Part shown: one piece after another, positions 9,264-19,032 of the stretch
How positions within the stretch are numbered: the stretch's first letter is position 1
How the letters are laid out: every line of letters begins with the position of its first letter
NCBI GenBank assembly: GCA_049323755.1
Contig: JBMOPE010000038.1
Location: 62,001 to 126,000 of the forward strand
Length of the DNA stretch: 64,000 nt
Source of the DNA: BRHc4a sp049323755
Lineage (GTDB): Bacteria > Bacillota > Desulfotomaculia > Desulfotomaculales > Desulfocucumaceae
Reading direction: 5' to 3'
Translations under genes and position numbers: made by a program
Notes under the pieces: model-generated
The model's database searches: none
Seen by the model: only the letters and a program-made list of their open reading frames with translations
Told to the model about the DNA's origin: nothing

Positions 9264-10163
9264 TTAACTAACTATATTAATTTCACTTTTGGCACATTTA
9301 TTATTGATGCCTTGGATGTACTGCCGGAATTCATAAGACAGGTCCTCTCTCCCAAGCGCAAAGTCAATCGTCGCCTGAAGGTATCCCAACTTATCGCCTA
9401 TATCGTACCTTTTTCCCTTGAAGGCATAACCATACATGACCTGTTCCCGGCATAACACCTTAAGGGCATCGGTTAGCTGTATTTCCCCGCCTGATCCAGG
9501 CTTAATATCCGACAGTATAGAGAATATACGAGGGTCAAGAATGTAGCGTCCCATTATGGCCAGGCGGGATGGAGCAGTATTCACTGAAGGTTTTTCCACC
9601 AGGTCCTTTATTCTGAACATGCCGTCCCGCTCTTTTGCCGCATCAAGTATTCCGTATTTGGACACGTCCCGTCCCGGGACTTCCAGTATTGCTATAACAG
9701 AGGACTGAAACTCCTCATAAAAGTCCATGAGCTGCCTGAGGCAGGGTACATCGTTTCGCACTATATCATCACCCAGTAAAAGCGCAAAGGGCTCATCCCC
9801 CACAAACTGCCTGGCGCAATATACCGCATGTCCCAGGCCCAGCGGTTCCTTTTGCCTTATAAAGTACAGATCCACAAGTCTGCCGAGATTTTGGACCATT
9901 TCAAGTGTTGAAGTTTTGCCCATTTTTTTCAGCTGCACCTCAAGGTCGGGTGCCCTGTCAAAATAGTCTTCTATAGAGCGCTTGCTCCGTCCGGTGATGA
10001 TAAGTATATCTTCAATCCCGGATTCTATGGCCTCTTCGATAATATAATGAATTGCCGGCTTATCTACTATGGGCAGCATTTCTTTAGGCATTGCCTTGGT
10101 GGCGGGAAGAAAGCGCAACCCAAGGCCTGCTGCAGGAATTACTGCTTTTCTGATCCTCTTCAA
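9264..10163 (-). CDS. galU: UTP-glucose-1-phosphate uridylyltransferase
   Basis: 299 residues; forms UDP-glucose. Hallmarks are IPAAGLGLRFLPATKAMPKEM at the N-terminus, the VDKPAIHYIIEEA segment, LGDDI and GGEIQLTDAL. The start is TTG with AGGAGGTG five bases upstream. UDP-glucose is the substrate for both the UDP-sulfoquinovose synthase and the epimerase or dehydrogenase genes in the same cluster, so the genes form a plausible pathway. Confidence 0.95.
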   Translation of the reverse strand: MKRIRKAVIPAAGLGLRFLPATKAMPKEMLPIVDKPAIHYIIEEAIESGIEDILIITGRSKRSIEDYFDRAPDLEVQLKKMGKTSTLEMVQNLGRLVDLYFIRQKEPLGLGHAVYCARQFVGDEPFALLLGDDIVRNDVPCLRQLMDFYEEFQSSVIAILEVPGRDVSKYGILDAAKERDGMFRIKDLVEKPSVNTAPSRLAIMGRYILDPRIFSILSDIKPGSGGEIQLTDALKVLCREQVMYGYAFKGKRYDIGDKLGYLQATIDFALGREDLSYEFRQYIQGINNKCAKSEINIVS

Positions 10164-10229
10164 TAAGGCACCTCCTTCGTGTTATGTGAAAAACAACAAA
10201 TATCTGGCCATATACGTGGATGTCAACCA

Positions 10230-11546
10230 TCAGGGAGTAGCTACGGCCGCTGGAGATTTTTCTTTAAGTGCCCCCCAGAGAGGCCAAACCACAACAAGCG
10301 CTACTATTAGATGTGCAAGTGCATAGGCAATACCTGCTCCCGGAAGACCTAATCGACACAGAAGCCAATAGCCAAGCCCAAGGGCAATAGCCGCCAAAAC
10401 CCCTGTTTGGGCGATAATTATATGTACCTTTTTTCTTACCTGGTTTACCGCAATGTACAATGAATTTATACTCTGAGGAATTGTGGCAAGTGCAAGGTAA
10501 TACAAAACCTCTGTACCCGATTCCCTGTACCCGGGACCAAAGAAGTGCAGCAACCAGCCTCCCAATAGTATCATCATGCCCACAGCCGGAACAGAGGCTA
10601 AAATAGATAAAGCTATTACTTTTCGGCCATCACGCTTTAACTTTAAAGGATCGTGTGATCCTTCAGCAAAAAAAGATTGGGCAATACCATTTGGTATTAT
10701 TGCAAGCACCACAGTCATCATCCAGGCTATGTAAAAATATGCGCTTTTTTCCGGCCCCAGTACATTTAAAACCATTATGGGATATATGAACTGAGGGGCC
10801 GTATTTGTTAAATTAGCAATAAAATTGGAGAGAGAGTATGTTATGATTCTTTTGATGTATTTTTTTTCAATCCGCGGTTGCATGAAGAAACCTCTATAAA
10901 CCTTAGGTATAAAGCATATACATGTTACCAAAGTCCCAATTATAACTGCGACACCTATACCAATGAAAATTCCAAATCCTTTAAAAGAGTAAAACAGTAT
11001 TATAGGAGTTGGAATTTTAAAAACACTAATTAAGACATTTTTTTGTAAAACAAATTTTGTTGCCCGACCAGCAATAAAAACGCTGTCTGTTAGTACAGAT
11101 AATGCAGTTATTATGGTAACCACAAAAAACACTGCCATAAACAATAGGTTATCCTGTAAAAAACCCAGGGTAGGTGTCCATTGAGTAACACCTGCCAGGT
11201 AAATAACGCACATTATAAATGCAACGATAGTTGTTAGAGTAAAGGAACTGTTTATTAGCCGGGATGCACTAATACTGTCATCCGGCATAAACCTTATAAT
11301 ACCGGATCCCAAACCTATATTTGCCATTAGGGCTATAAAACTTGATACTGAGAACAGCGTAGTTCCAATACCCACCTCAGCGGCCACAAAAAATCGAGCC
11401 ATAATATTCCAAAATATAAATCCAAGGACTGAAATACTTGTTTTATCTATAATTAAATAAAAGGCATTTTTTACAAGCGAAGATTTATATGATTGGATTA
11501 TACTAATAACTCGAACATATGCCTTTCTAAATACAGAATGCTCCAT
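10230..11546 (-). CDS. Wzx-like oligosaccharide flippase (MOP superfamily)
   Basis: 438 residues with about 12 predicted membrane helices and the arrangement typical of polysaccharide-biosynthesis flippases: an amphipathic N-terminal region, a FWNIMARFF segment, and paired Gly-rich helices. It would move lipid-linked oligosaccharides across the membrane. The ATG is preceded by AAGGATG. It sits between galU and a large polytopic protein that could be the matching polymerase or lipid-linked-sugar transferase. Confidence 0.82.
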   Translation of the reverse strand: MEHSVFRKAYVRVISIIQSYKSSLVKNAFYLIIDKTSISVLGFIFWNIMARFFVAAEVGIGTTLFSVSSFIALMANIGLGSGIIRFMPDDSISASRLINSSFTLTTIVAFIMCVIYLAGVTQWTPTLGFLQDNLLFMAVFFVVTIITALSVLTDSVFIAGRATKFVLQKNVLISVFKIPTPIILFYSFKGFGIFIGIGVAVIIGTLVTCICFIPKVYRGFFMQPRIEKKYIKRIITYSLSNFIANLTNTAPQFIYPIMVLNVLGPEKSAYFYIAWMMTVVLAIIPNGIAQSFFAEGSHDPLKLKRDGRKVIALSILASVPAVGMMILLGGWLLHFFGPGYRESGTEVLYYLALATIPQSINSLYIAVNQVRKKVHIIIAQTGVLAAIALGLGYWLLCRLGLPGAGIAYALAHLIVALVVVWPLWGALKEKSPAAVATP

Positions 11547-11593
11547 TAAATCATCCTTTATAAATCAATAAAAGGAAGTAAATGTATACTCCA

Positions 11594-13378
11594 CTACCAT
11601 TTTATATAGAGCTTTCCAGAGCCATTATTATAAGACAATAATGCAATGTTATTCATTTTGAAGTTGTCCACAAATTGGCTAATTGCGGGATCTCCAGGCA
11701 TAAAACTTTTATCTCCCTCCCTTAATGCAACTACTCTAAATGGCTCCCAATTATCATATTTAATTTTTTCTATTAATAGAATTTGTTTACTGTTCACTTT
11801 ATCCCATGTCAACATTGACTCCCCTTTTTGTTGTTTTATGTCAAGTATTAACTCTGTTAATAGGTCTGTCGAGAAAGAGTATGGGGAATAAATATTTATC
11901 CAATTATTTGCTGCAACTATATCCGGATTCTTCATGGGATCAGCATAATAATATTTTGGTTCATGGGAGTTAACACCTCTAACACGAGATGTACCGATAC
12001 CAGTACCACCAAATATTACCACACATAGTAATGACATTATTAAAAATTGCTTAAATGTAAATCTTCCTTTAATTGAATATGCAATTGTAAAAGAGGTGCC
12101 GATAAAAAAGAACGGCAACAATCTCCGCATAACCTCTGAGGCTTTAGCAGAGTTAGTTGCACTGAATAAAATTGAAATAAATGCTAAAAAACTTATTGCT
12201 ACCATACAGTACTGAAAAACAATTTTATTACTCCATTTACTTTTTTCTCTCTTTGCCAACTTATTAAAGGAATATAAACCTATAATGAATATAGCTATAA
12301 GTGATGGTACATAAAGAAATTTATATATGAATAGCTCCCATGATGGCAGTCCTTTTCCCCACGATGGAACTGAAATGATATTTGTTTCGACGCTAGAAAT
12401 ATAAGATGCTTCTAAAACTTGTCTGATTGCCTGCAAAATATTGTTTTGATAATAACCAACAACATCTGAAGCACTATATACCAACCAAAAACCGGCAAAA
12501 CCAAATAGAAGAAGTACATAATTTATTGGCATAAGTGATTTAAAGCCTGTCGCGTAAAAACCAGCTAATGAATGTATGATTATAAATGTGACAAGTATAC
12601 TAAACAAAGCATACGTAGACAAGTGGTGCGTTATAGTTATGGAAGATGTCACTAAAACAAATAAAATGCTGTATGAAATATAATTCCTTGAACTGTTTTC
12701 CATAGATCTTGATATGGTTAAGTAGATTGCCACAAAAAATAGAATTAGACTTATTGATTCGTAGTGATATATTGTATTAACCCACGAATAATCAATGTTT
12801 GCTGAATAAACAAATGCAGCGACACCGGAAACAACGGTATTTCCACTTATTTTACTTGCTATAAAATACAACAACACAAGTACCGTTGAATGTATCATCA
12901 TAATAGTTAGCGATGAGACAGGATAGCTATTTGTAATCCCTGTTATTTTTTGTAGTGCAACAATTAACAACTCCATTCCAGGAAACTTTATTAGTACTAG
13001 ATAAATAGGATTACTGGCCACTGTAGATACAATATCCAGTGATTCATTTAAATATATGGCTTTAGTAATATTGCCCATTAGAAATTCGTCTCTAAAATTA
13101 TAATAACCCCCTGACCCAAGATATTGAATAAGATAAAAAACCATGCCATAAAGAAACAAAGAGCAGCATTTAGTTTTTGAGGTAAATTCTTGATTTTGCA
13201 CTATTATAAAGACAGGAACAGTACACAAAAAAAAACCAACCCAGTACAAAAACCAAGGAAACTTACTTAAGTAGGCTATTATGTAAGTTAAAGAAATTAT
13301 CCCTATACCGGAAATAAAAAGGGAATATAAAACTAACTTAATATCCATGAGCTTTTCAGTATTCGCAACTTTATGCAT
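11594..13378 (-). CDS. large polytopic membrane protein, possible Wzy-like polymerase or GT-C transferase
   Basis: 594 residues, about 12-13 membrane helices, with a C-terminal soluble part of about 120 residues (from NSHEPKYYYAD) facing outward by hydrophobicity. The base composition is clearly more AT-rich than that of flanking genes. The ribosome site AGAGGTG precedes the ATG. I do not recognise a diagnostic motif; the extracellular C-terminal domain after a bundle of helices is typical of GT-C glycosyltransferases and of some O-antigen polymerases, and the position next to the flippase supports that class. Confidence 0.7.
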   Translation of the reverse strand: MHKVANTEKLMDIKLVLYSLFISGIGIISLTYIIAYLSKFPWFLYWVGFFLCTVPVFIIVQNQEFTSKTKCCSLFLYGMVFYLIQYLGSGGYYNFRDEFLMGNITKAIYLNESLDIVSTVASNPIYLVLIKFPGMELLIVALQKITGITNSYPVSSLTIMMIHSTVLVLLYFIASKISGNTVVSGVAAFVYSANIDYSWVNTIYHYESISLILFFVAIYLTISRSMENSSRNYISYSILFVLVTSSITITHHLSTYALFSILVTFIIIHSLAGFYATGFKSLMPINYVLLLFGFAGFWLVYSASDVVGYYQNNILQAIRQVLEASYISSVETNIISVPSWGKGLPSWELFIYKFLYVPSLIAIFIIGLYSFNKLAKREKSKWSNKIVFQYCMVAISFLAFISILFSATNSAKASEVMRRLLPFFFIGTSFTIAYSIKGRFTFKQFLIMSLLCVVIFGGTGIGTSRVRGVNSHEPKYYYADPMKNPDIVAANNWINIYSPYSFSTDLLTELILDIKQQKGESMLTWDKVNSKQILLIEKIKYDNWEPFRVVALREGDKSFMPGDPAISQFVDNFKMNNIALLSYNNGSGKLYIKW

Positions 13379-13456
13379 TTTTATACACCTCTACCCTATG
13401 GAGCTCAACCTTCACCTTATACGGGGTTCAGGATGAGTTAATAAACTGATTCTTCT

Positions 13457-13498
13457 TTTCTCCAATGAACAGACAACACGCCCTGTTCATTGGAGAAA
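13457..13498. repeat. 16-bp perfect inverted repeat (hairpin)
   Basis: TTTCTCCAATGAACAG at 13457-13472 pairs perfectly with 13483-13498 across a 10-nt loop. No T-run on either side. It lies between the epimerase stop and the next gene start. Confidence 0.85.
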
Positions 13499-13541
13499 GC
13501 AAAATTGTAACAAACTATAAAATTTTGTTTAATCTGTTAAT

Positions 13542-14474
13542 CTAATTCTTTTTTAAAAACCATTGCCATGTATTTTTCAGACCTTCTTTCAAAGGTACGC
13601 CTGGGGAGTATCCTAACAATTCTTTTGCCTTACTAATATCGGCAAAATTCCTATAAATTTCCCCTTTGCGAAAATCTGCATAAATAATCTCAGGTTTTCC
13701 CGGGTAGATTGTTTCTCTAATTTCATCTATCAACTTGTTTAATTCAACCTCTATACCGGAGGCGATCTGGAATATTTCCCCATTAGCGCCCTCGCATTCA
13801 GCGGATAGCATTATTGCCCGGCAAAGGTCTTTAACGTAAATATAATCCCGGGACTGTGTACCATCGCCGTATACGATCAATGGCTTTCCCTCCAGTATAT
13901 TTTTAAAGTAATGCGCCACTACACTTCCTTTTTTAAGGGAATACGGGCCGTATACATTTGAAAACCGCAGGCATACAGTGGGCAGACCATAGGCGCCATA
14001 AAAGGCTGAGCAATAGCCCTCTCCGGCCATCTTGCTGGCGCCATAAGGGGAAATGGGCCGGGGGACCATTTTTTCATGTACAGGGGGGGTTTGATCCCCA
14101 ACTATTGCCCCCCCGGTAGATGCAAAAATAAATTTACCAACATTATGCTTAACGGCTGACTGTAGTAGATTAAAAGTGCCGGCAACATTAATTGAGAAAT
14201 TTTCAACAGGATTTTCTACCGACTCAATCACCCTTGTATGTGCAGCAAGGTGGACTACCACATCCATCCCTTTAATTGAGTTCTCAATGTCGTCTACGCT
14301 GCAAATATCTCCCCTTATTACTTCTACATCCAAATTTTCAAGCAATTCCGGACTTCCTAGACTAAAATTGTCCAGTACCCTTATCTCGCCTGCCGTGTCC
14401 TTTAACATGTGAATGAGGTTAACCCCAATAAATCCAGCACCACCGGTAATAAGATATTTTTTATTTGTATACAT
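13542..14474 (-). CDS. NAD-dependent nucleotide-sugar epimerase/dehydratase
   Basis: 310-residue extended SDR protein. GGAGFIG is near residues 11-17, LDNFSLGS follows the second strand, LAAHTRV follows, and YGASKMAGE carries the catalytic Tyr and Lys. The overall pattern is closest to UDP-glucose 4-epimerase or UDP-glucuronate epimerase types; substrate is not certain. GAGGTAATAAA precedes the ATG. Ends 4 bases after the upstream sqdB-like stop, so the two are co-transcribed. Confidence 0.88.
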   Translation of the reverse strand: MYTNKKYLITGGAGFIGVNLIHMLKDTAGEIRVLDNFSLGSPELLENLDVEVIRGDICSVDDIENSIKGMDVVVHLAAHTRVIESVENPVENFSINVAGTFNLLQSAVKHNVGKFIFASTGGAIVGDQTPPVHEKMVPRPISPYGASKMAGEGYCSAFYGAYGLPTVCLRFSNVYGPYSLKKGSVVAHYFKNILEGKPLIVYGDGTQSRDYIYVKDLCRAIMLSAECEGANGEIFQIASGIEVELNKLIDEIRETIYPGKPEIIYADFRKGEIYRNFADISKAKELLGYSPGVPLKEGLKNTWQWFLKKN

Positions 14475-14478
14475 TTTA

Positions 14479-15645
14479 TTACCTCACGTTAGCTGTTTTT
14501 CTCCAATCAACCCTTGGCGCAATAAACTCTGGATCAACACGGTCTTTGTATTTAATTGCTATGTTTAGCATTGAATCCAGTAAAGACTCGGAAAGGTAAT
14601 GAGGTTGAAGACCTAAATCCAGCAGTTTGGTATGTTTTGCATTGAAATAATGCTCTTCGAGCTCAACCCTTGGGTTCGGAAGGTTGTTAATTTCTACATT
14701 CAAATCAAATTTATCCCCAGATCTCTGAACCATCTCAGCTAAATCTTTAATAGAAAATTGTTCGGTAAACTGATTGAAAACCCGGTATTCTCCTTGTGCA
14801 GGAGGGTTTAGAATTGCTAATTCAATGCAACGGACCGTATCCCGTATATCCAGGAATCCCCTGGTTTGTCCGCCCTTGCCATAAACTGTTAAGGGGTAAC
14901 CGATGGCTGCCTGTAGGCAAAATCGATTTAGTACAGTGCCAAACACATCTTCGTAATCATAGCGGTTTAAAAGATCCTCATGCATTAATATCTCCTCTGT
15001 CAGATTTCCATACACTACACCCTGGTTCAGGTCAGTTGCTCTAATTCCCCACGTTTTGCAGCAAAAATGAATGTTATGGCTGTCATGTACTTTGGAAAGG
15101 TGATAAAAGGATCCGGGTGATTTTGGAAAGGGCAATACATCTGAGCGTCCATTATGATGTATTTCAATAAAACCTTCCTCTATATCAATATTCGGCGTGC
15201 CGTACTCTCCCATGGTTCCAAGCTTTACCAGATGACACTCCGGATTTACTTCTTTTATAGCGAACAAAACATTTAAATTTCCCACTACGTTATTTACCTG
15301 GGTAAATTCCGCATGTTCCCTGTCAATCATTGAATACGGGGCAGCACGCATTTCAGCATAATGAACAACAACATCAGGGTTAAATTCAATAAATACATTT
15401 TTTAAGAATTCATAATTACATATATTTCCTATGAAGCACTTTATATTTTTTCCTGAAACCTCCCTCCACCTCTTAACCCTTTTTGATAACGGCTGAATAG
15501 GTGTGAGGGATTCACATCCCAATTCGTGATCCCACTGCCTTCTATAGAAATTATCCACAATACAAACGTCAAAACCCTTATTGGATAAATACAAAGAAGT
15601 AGGCCAACCGCAGTATCCGTCTCCACCCAAAATTAAAACCTTCAA
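14479..15645 (-). CDS. sqdB: UDP-sulfoquinovose synthase
   Basis: About 388 residues. The near-diagnostic SQD1/SqdB/Agl3 segments are present: LGGDGYCGWPTSLYLS at the N-terminus, GEYGTPNIDIEEG, SFYHLSKVHDSHNI (catalytic Tyr and Lys) and ATDLNQGVVYG. The enzyme makes UDP-6-sulfoquinovose from UDP-glucose and sulfite using bound NAD. I place the start at TTG (15645), because AGGAGG at 15652-15657 sits six bases before it; the ATG at 15660 would overlap that ribosome site. No sulfolipid synthase (SqdX/SQD2) is nearby; the neighbours are GT2 enzymes, so sulfoquinovose may enter a surface glycan, as with archaeal Agl3. Confidence 0.9.
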   Translation of the reverse strand: MKVLILGGDGYCGWPTSLYLSNKGFDVCIVDNFYRRQWDHELGCESLTPIQPLSKRVKRWREVSGKNIKCFIGNICNYEFLKNVFIEFNPDVVVHYAEMRAAPYSMIDREHAEFTQVNNVVGNLNVLFAIKEVNPECHLVKLGTMGEYGTPNIDIEEGFIEIHHNGRSDVLPFPKSPGSFYHLSKVHDSHNIHFCCKTWGIRATDLNQGVVYGNLTEEILMHEDLLNRYDYEDVFGTVLNRFCLQAAIGYPLTVYGKGGQTRGFLDIRDTVRCIELAILNPPAQGEYRVFNQFTEQFSIKDLAEMVQRSGDKFDLNVEINNLPNPRVELEEHYFNAKHTKLLDLGLQPHYLSESLLDSMLNIAIKYKDRVDPEFIAPRVDWRKTANVR

Positions 15646-15660
15646 AATAATCCTCCTCAT

Positions 15661-16668
15661 CTATTTTGAATTTGATATTTTGCCTGCACTTGACAAGAAA
15701 TCATCAGGACGCAGACTAGAATGCAGAGATGCGATTGCAAAACCGGCACCCGTAAATCCCAAAACCGTAAAAGTACATACTAATTGCTTTAACCCTTTAA
15801 CAGGCCTGGTAAAAAGATTTAATATTATTTCAGGCACTAATCTTGAAAATATCCTTTTGAGTAAATTAACTTCTGGATTTAGTATAGATTTGCCCACCTC
15901 TTTTCCGCTAAAAGACTTTTTAATAAATACTCTTCCTTTTCCGACAGAATAGGAGCGCTGTCGAATGAAGGAAAAGGATGTTCTATAAGCCTTTACTTTG
16001 TGATAAACTGCCATCTCAGGCACAAATAGTATCTTTTTTTCCGTTAGTTCCCTTATTCTTAAGGAAAGATCAACTTCCCCTACAACCAGACCCTTTTTTC
16101 CCCTCATGCCAATGCATGTATTAAACCCCCCCACAGATTTAAGAGCACTAGTCCTGAAAGCCATGTTCATGCCCCAGGCGTTTCTGACTTCATGCGACCT
16201 AGTTGAATCAAACCAGCCGGTACATGCAGTTATCCACCAGAATTCCCTTGGCAGCCAGTTAAGATCCTCACTTTCCCATAGTGGCACTGCAGGGCCTGTA
16301 ACACCAACAACTTCTGGACTTTCAAATGCTTTAACCACTGCATTAATCCAGTTAGGCATTAAAATAGCATCATCATCAACGAAGGCCACTATGTTAGACG
16401 AGGCCTTCTCAATACCGAGATTTCTTTGTACATTTAGTCTGTAATCACCCATATTTAAAATAATCTTTACCTTTTTAGCAATATTAACCTTAACAAAATC
16501 ATTTATCTTCCCGTGCAATTCTTTTGATTTCCCGATAACACATATTACCTCAAAATTGTCTTCAGGCTCATTGTTTATACTTTTTAATAATTCACAAATA
16601 TCATATAGCCGATTATTGTCATATGCAGCAATTACAATGGATATCGCAGGACCACAGTCATTTGCCAA
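15661..16668 (-). CDS. family 2 glycosyltransferase
   Basis: About 335 residues. N-terminal ISIVIAAYDNN, a metal site FVDDDAI, WINAVVKAFE and GGFNTCIGMRG with GEVDLSLR are standard for GT2 rhamnosyl/galactofuranosyl-like transferases. A hydrophobic segment near the C-terminus (LVCTFTVLGFTGAGFAIASL) may anchor it. TTG at 16668 follows AGGTG by six bases; GTG at 16677 is an alternative. It ends immediately before the sqdB frame, suggesting that the two products work in sequence. Confidence 0.85.
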   Translation of the reverse strand: MANDCGPAISIVIAAYDNNRLYDICELLKSINNEPEDNFEVICVIGKSKELHGKINDFVKVNIAKKVKIILNMGDYRLNVQRNLGIEKASSNIVAFVDDDAILMPNWINAVVKAFESPEVVGVTGPAVPLWESEDLNWLPREFWWITACTGWFDSTRSHEVRNAWGMNMAFRTSALKSVGGFNTCIGMRGKKGLVVGEVDLSLRIRELTEKKILFVPEMAVYHKVKAYRTSFSFIRQRSYSVGKGRVFIKKSFSGKEVGKSILNPEVNLLKRIFSRLVPEIILNLFTRPVKGLKQLVCTFTVLGFTGAGFAIASLHSSLRPDDFLSSAGKISNSK

Positions 16669-16681
16669 TAAAATCACCTAC

Positions 16682-17407
16682 TTACTTAAACAACATCTTT
16701 AAAATAGTTATCAAAATCCTTTTCCCATCACCAAAACTCCTCAAGTTTCCCTCTCCATGTATTCTACGGTCTTCAAAACTAGGAACCTCGGCTACTTTTA
16801 GCTTTGACTTCCATGCTTTAATGTTCATTTCAGTTTCAATTTCAAACCCATTACCCTCTATATCAATATTTTTTAAAAACTTCTCCTTATAAAAAGCGTT
16901 ATAGCCATAACAAAGATCGGTATAATTAGAACGGTAAAATACATTAGTAAGCGTAGTAAAAACCCAGTTTCCGAAAACCCTGTGCCGGGACATGTCCACG
17001 GTGCCACCGCCGGAAAGAAAGCGGGAGCCTTTTACAAAATCGCAGCCATCAAGCAAGGGCGTTATAAAACGGGGTATTTCCTCAGGCGCCATTGATCCGT
17101 CGGCATCAAGCATTACGATAATATCACCCTTAGCCTTTTTGATTCCGTATCTTAATGCGTCTCCTTTTCCCCTGCCCGGCTGGAAAATTACGCATGCTTT
17201 TGGAAGCAGCTTTTTTGCAAGCTTTACGGTATTATCCGTCGAGTGACCATCAACAATTAAAACTTCGTGTGCGAATGAAGGAAGGCGGGGCAGAACGTGG
17301 GGGAGGTTTTTTTCTTCATTAAGTGTGCAAAGGAGGATAGTTATTTTATGCCCCTTCAAGTCTAATTCATTATTCTCCTTTTGGTAATCTATAAGGTTAA
17401 CAGCCAT
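16682..17407 (-). CDS. dolichyl-phosphate-mannose-synthase-like GT2
   Basis: 241 residues. ITILLCTLNEEKNLPHVL, VDGHSTDNTV, GRGKGDALRYGI and MLDADGSMAPEEI match the DPM/DPG-synthase branch of GT2, which loads a sugar onto a polyprenyl phosphate carrier. There is no C-terminal membrane pair, so it is the short soluble type. GGAGTG precedes the ATG. Together with the polytopic protein at 11594 it could supply a lipid-linked sugar donor. The following flavoprotein of polyprenol-reductase type would fit the same lipid-carrier theme, which is inference. Confidence 0.86.
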   Translation of the reverse strand: MAVNLIDYQKENNELDLKGHKITILLCTLNEEKNLPHVLPRLPSFAHEVLIVDGHSTDNTVKLAKKLLPKACVIFQPGRGKGDALRYGIKKAKGDIIVMLDADGSMAPEEIPRFITPLLDGCDFVKGSRFLSGGGTVDMSRHRVFGNWVFTTLTNVFYRSNYTDLCYGYNAFYKEKFLKNIDIEGNGFEIETEMNIKAWKSKLKVAEVPSFEDRRIHGEGNLRSFGDGKRILITILKMLFK

Positions 17408-17436
17408 TTTTAATCACTCCACTTATTGAACATTGA

Positions 17437-18669
17437 TTAAAAGGGTAGCGCGTTCCCGGGTTGGGCAGCCCTCTTTAGATTTTTACCGCAATTAACAAAC
17501 CCTATCGCCGCCACTGCAAACTTCTGCACCCACGGGCCGGCTTTGAAGAGTCTGCGGGCTAACCAGGAGGGATAGTCTATATCTCCGTGGCCTGCTATAA
17601 GCCTCCGCCAGTAAGGGCGGTCCAGGAATTGTATCAGGCTTTCCACCTCGTCGTCAGCCATACTGCTATATGTCTCCCGGTGCCTGAGTCCGGACTGAAA
17701 TTCCGAGTGGAATTCCCTGTCCCATAAATGCTGGTACTCCGAGAGGAACTTTTCGCCCAGGTTTTCCTCCCGCAGAGACCTTACGGCAACACGGGAGCAT
17801 ATCAGCGCGCCCCTTAGCCCGGTGTATATTCCCCCTCCGGATATGGGCTTGGTCTGGGCAGCGGCATCTCCCACCAGCAGGGCATTGGAGGAGTATATCT
17901 TTCTCATGATCCCAAAGGGTACTGCACCCCCGGTATACTCCAGCTCCCTGAAATTTTTAAAAATAGAGGGGAATTTATCTATCATGCCTTTGAGGTATTG
18001 TCTGGGAGATTTGTCACGGTGCATTCCACCTACGCCTACTCTGGCGGCTCTGCCTTCAAGGGGTATGACCCAGCCGAACCACCCCGGGGCGAATGTTTGC
18101 CCCAGCAGCACAGTCAATTCCGGTGGGTTTTCATGGGAAAGCTCGAATTCCCCGGCATACATATATATTTTATTTTTTACCGGCTCCAGGCCCAGCCACT
18201 TGGCAACCCTGGAGTTAACCCCGTCAGCGCCTATTAAAAGCCTGCACCTTATGCGCTCTCTTTTGCTGTTGGAATTTACCGTGACAGTAAATCCGTCCTG
18301 TCGCCTATCCACCCCGGTAACACTGCAGCCTGTCATTATCTCAGCCCCGGCATCAGAGGCCAGGCCGGCCAGGTACCTGTCAAAGGCGCCCCTGTCCACC
18401 GCCTGGGCATAAACCCTGTCACCATTAATCAACAAATCCCCACCCAGGGGTGAAAGTATACGTGCTCCCCGGTACTCTTTTATTACAAGGCTTTGGGGAG
18501 CAGAAACCAGGTTCAGGGTGCGGGGTGAAACCAGGCCCGCACACTGCACAGGCTCCCCTATTTTTTTATGTTCTTCCAAAACCAGAACCTTAAAGCCCTC
18601 CCTGGCTACTTCTGCGGCAGTAAAACAGCCGGCAGGGCCTCCACCAACTACGACCACATCATAGAGCAT
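17437..18669 (-). CDS. geranylgeranyl reductase-family FAD oxidoreductase
   Basis: 410 residues. FAD-binding GGGPAGCFTA is near residue 9, PVQCAGLVSP is the family-specific segment, LIGADGVNSRVA is the second FAD contact, and VGDAAAQTKPISGGGI closes the site. Family members saturate isoprenoid chains (archaeal lipids, chlorophyll side chain, polyprenols). Here reduction of a polyprenyl carrier or quinone is possible, not shown. GAGGTAG precedes the ATG. It is the first gene of the minus-strand glycan block, preceded by an AT-rich spacer. Confidence 0.87.
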   Translation of the reverse strand: MLYDVVVVGGGPAGCFTAAEVAREGFKVLVLEEHKKIGEPVQCAGLVSPRTLNLVSAPQSLVIKEYRGARILSPLGGDLLINGDRVYAQAVDRGAFDRYLAGLASDAGAEIMTGCSVTGVDRRQDGFTVTVNSNSKRERIRCRLLIGADGVNSRVAKWLGLEPVKNKIYMYAGEFELSHENPPELTVLLGQTFAPGWFGWVIPLEGRAARVGVGGMHRDKSPRQYLKGMIDKFPSIFKNFRELEYTGGAVPFGIMRKIYSSNALLVGDAAAQTKPISGGGIYTGLRGALICSRVAVRSLREENLGEKFLSEYQHLWDREFHSEFQSGLRHRETYSSMADDEVESLIQFLDRPYWRRLIAGHGDIDYPSWLARRLFKAGPWVQKFAVAAIGFVNCGKNLKRAAQPGNALPF

Positions 18670-19032
18670 ATTTTTCTACCTCATACCCCATGTACAGCTA
18701 AATTATGGTAATTACCTAGTTATTTTACATTTGACAACCATAAAAACCAACCCAAAAATTACCTTATTTTACCTTATATAGTTATATATGTTGACGCACC
18801 CCGCCCCTATTCGTCAGCATGCGATTGACTCAATAAATTTCCAGCATTTTACATGTTGTTACAGGCCCCTACAGCCAAAAGTGAAGCCTTATAAGAGAAT
18901 ACATGTTCGCCTCTTGCATAATACTCCAATATTTTTTTAAGCGCGAAAAAAAGGATCCGGGAGAAGATTCTCTTCCCCCGGACGGCTTTTATAAGTTAGA
19001 GCTTCCGCTATATAATATTTTTTAAGGCTTTT
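18670..19032. other. 363-bp AT-rich spacer
   Basis: No gene seen. It holds two similar ACCTTATTTT/ACCTTATATA stretches near 18763-18782 and, at its right end, the terminator of the next gene. Confidence 0.5.
18945..18983 (-). terminator. rho-independent terminator (minus strand)
   Basis: On the minus strand TCCGGGGGAAGA pairs with TCTTCTCCCGGA, then TCC and T7. It closes the secreted-protein gene at 19033. Confidence 0.88.
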
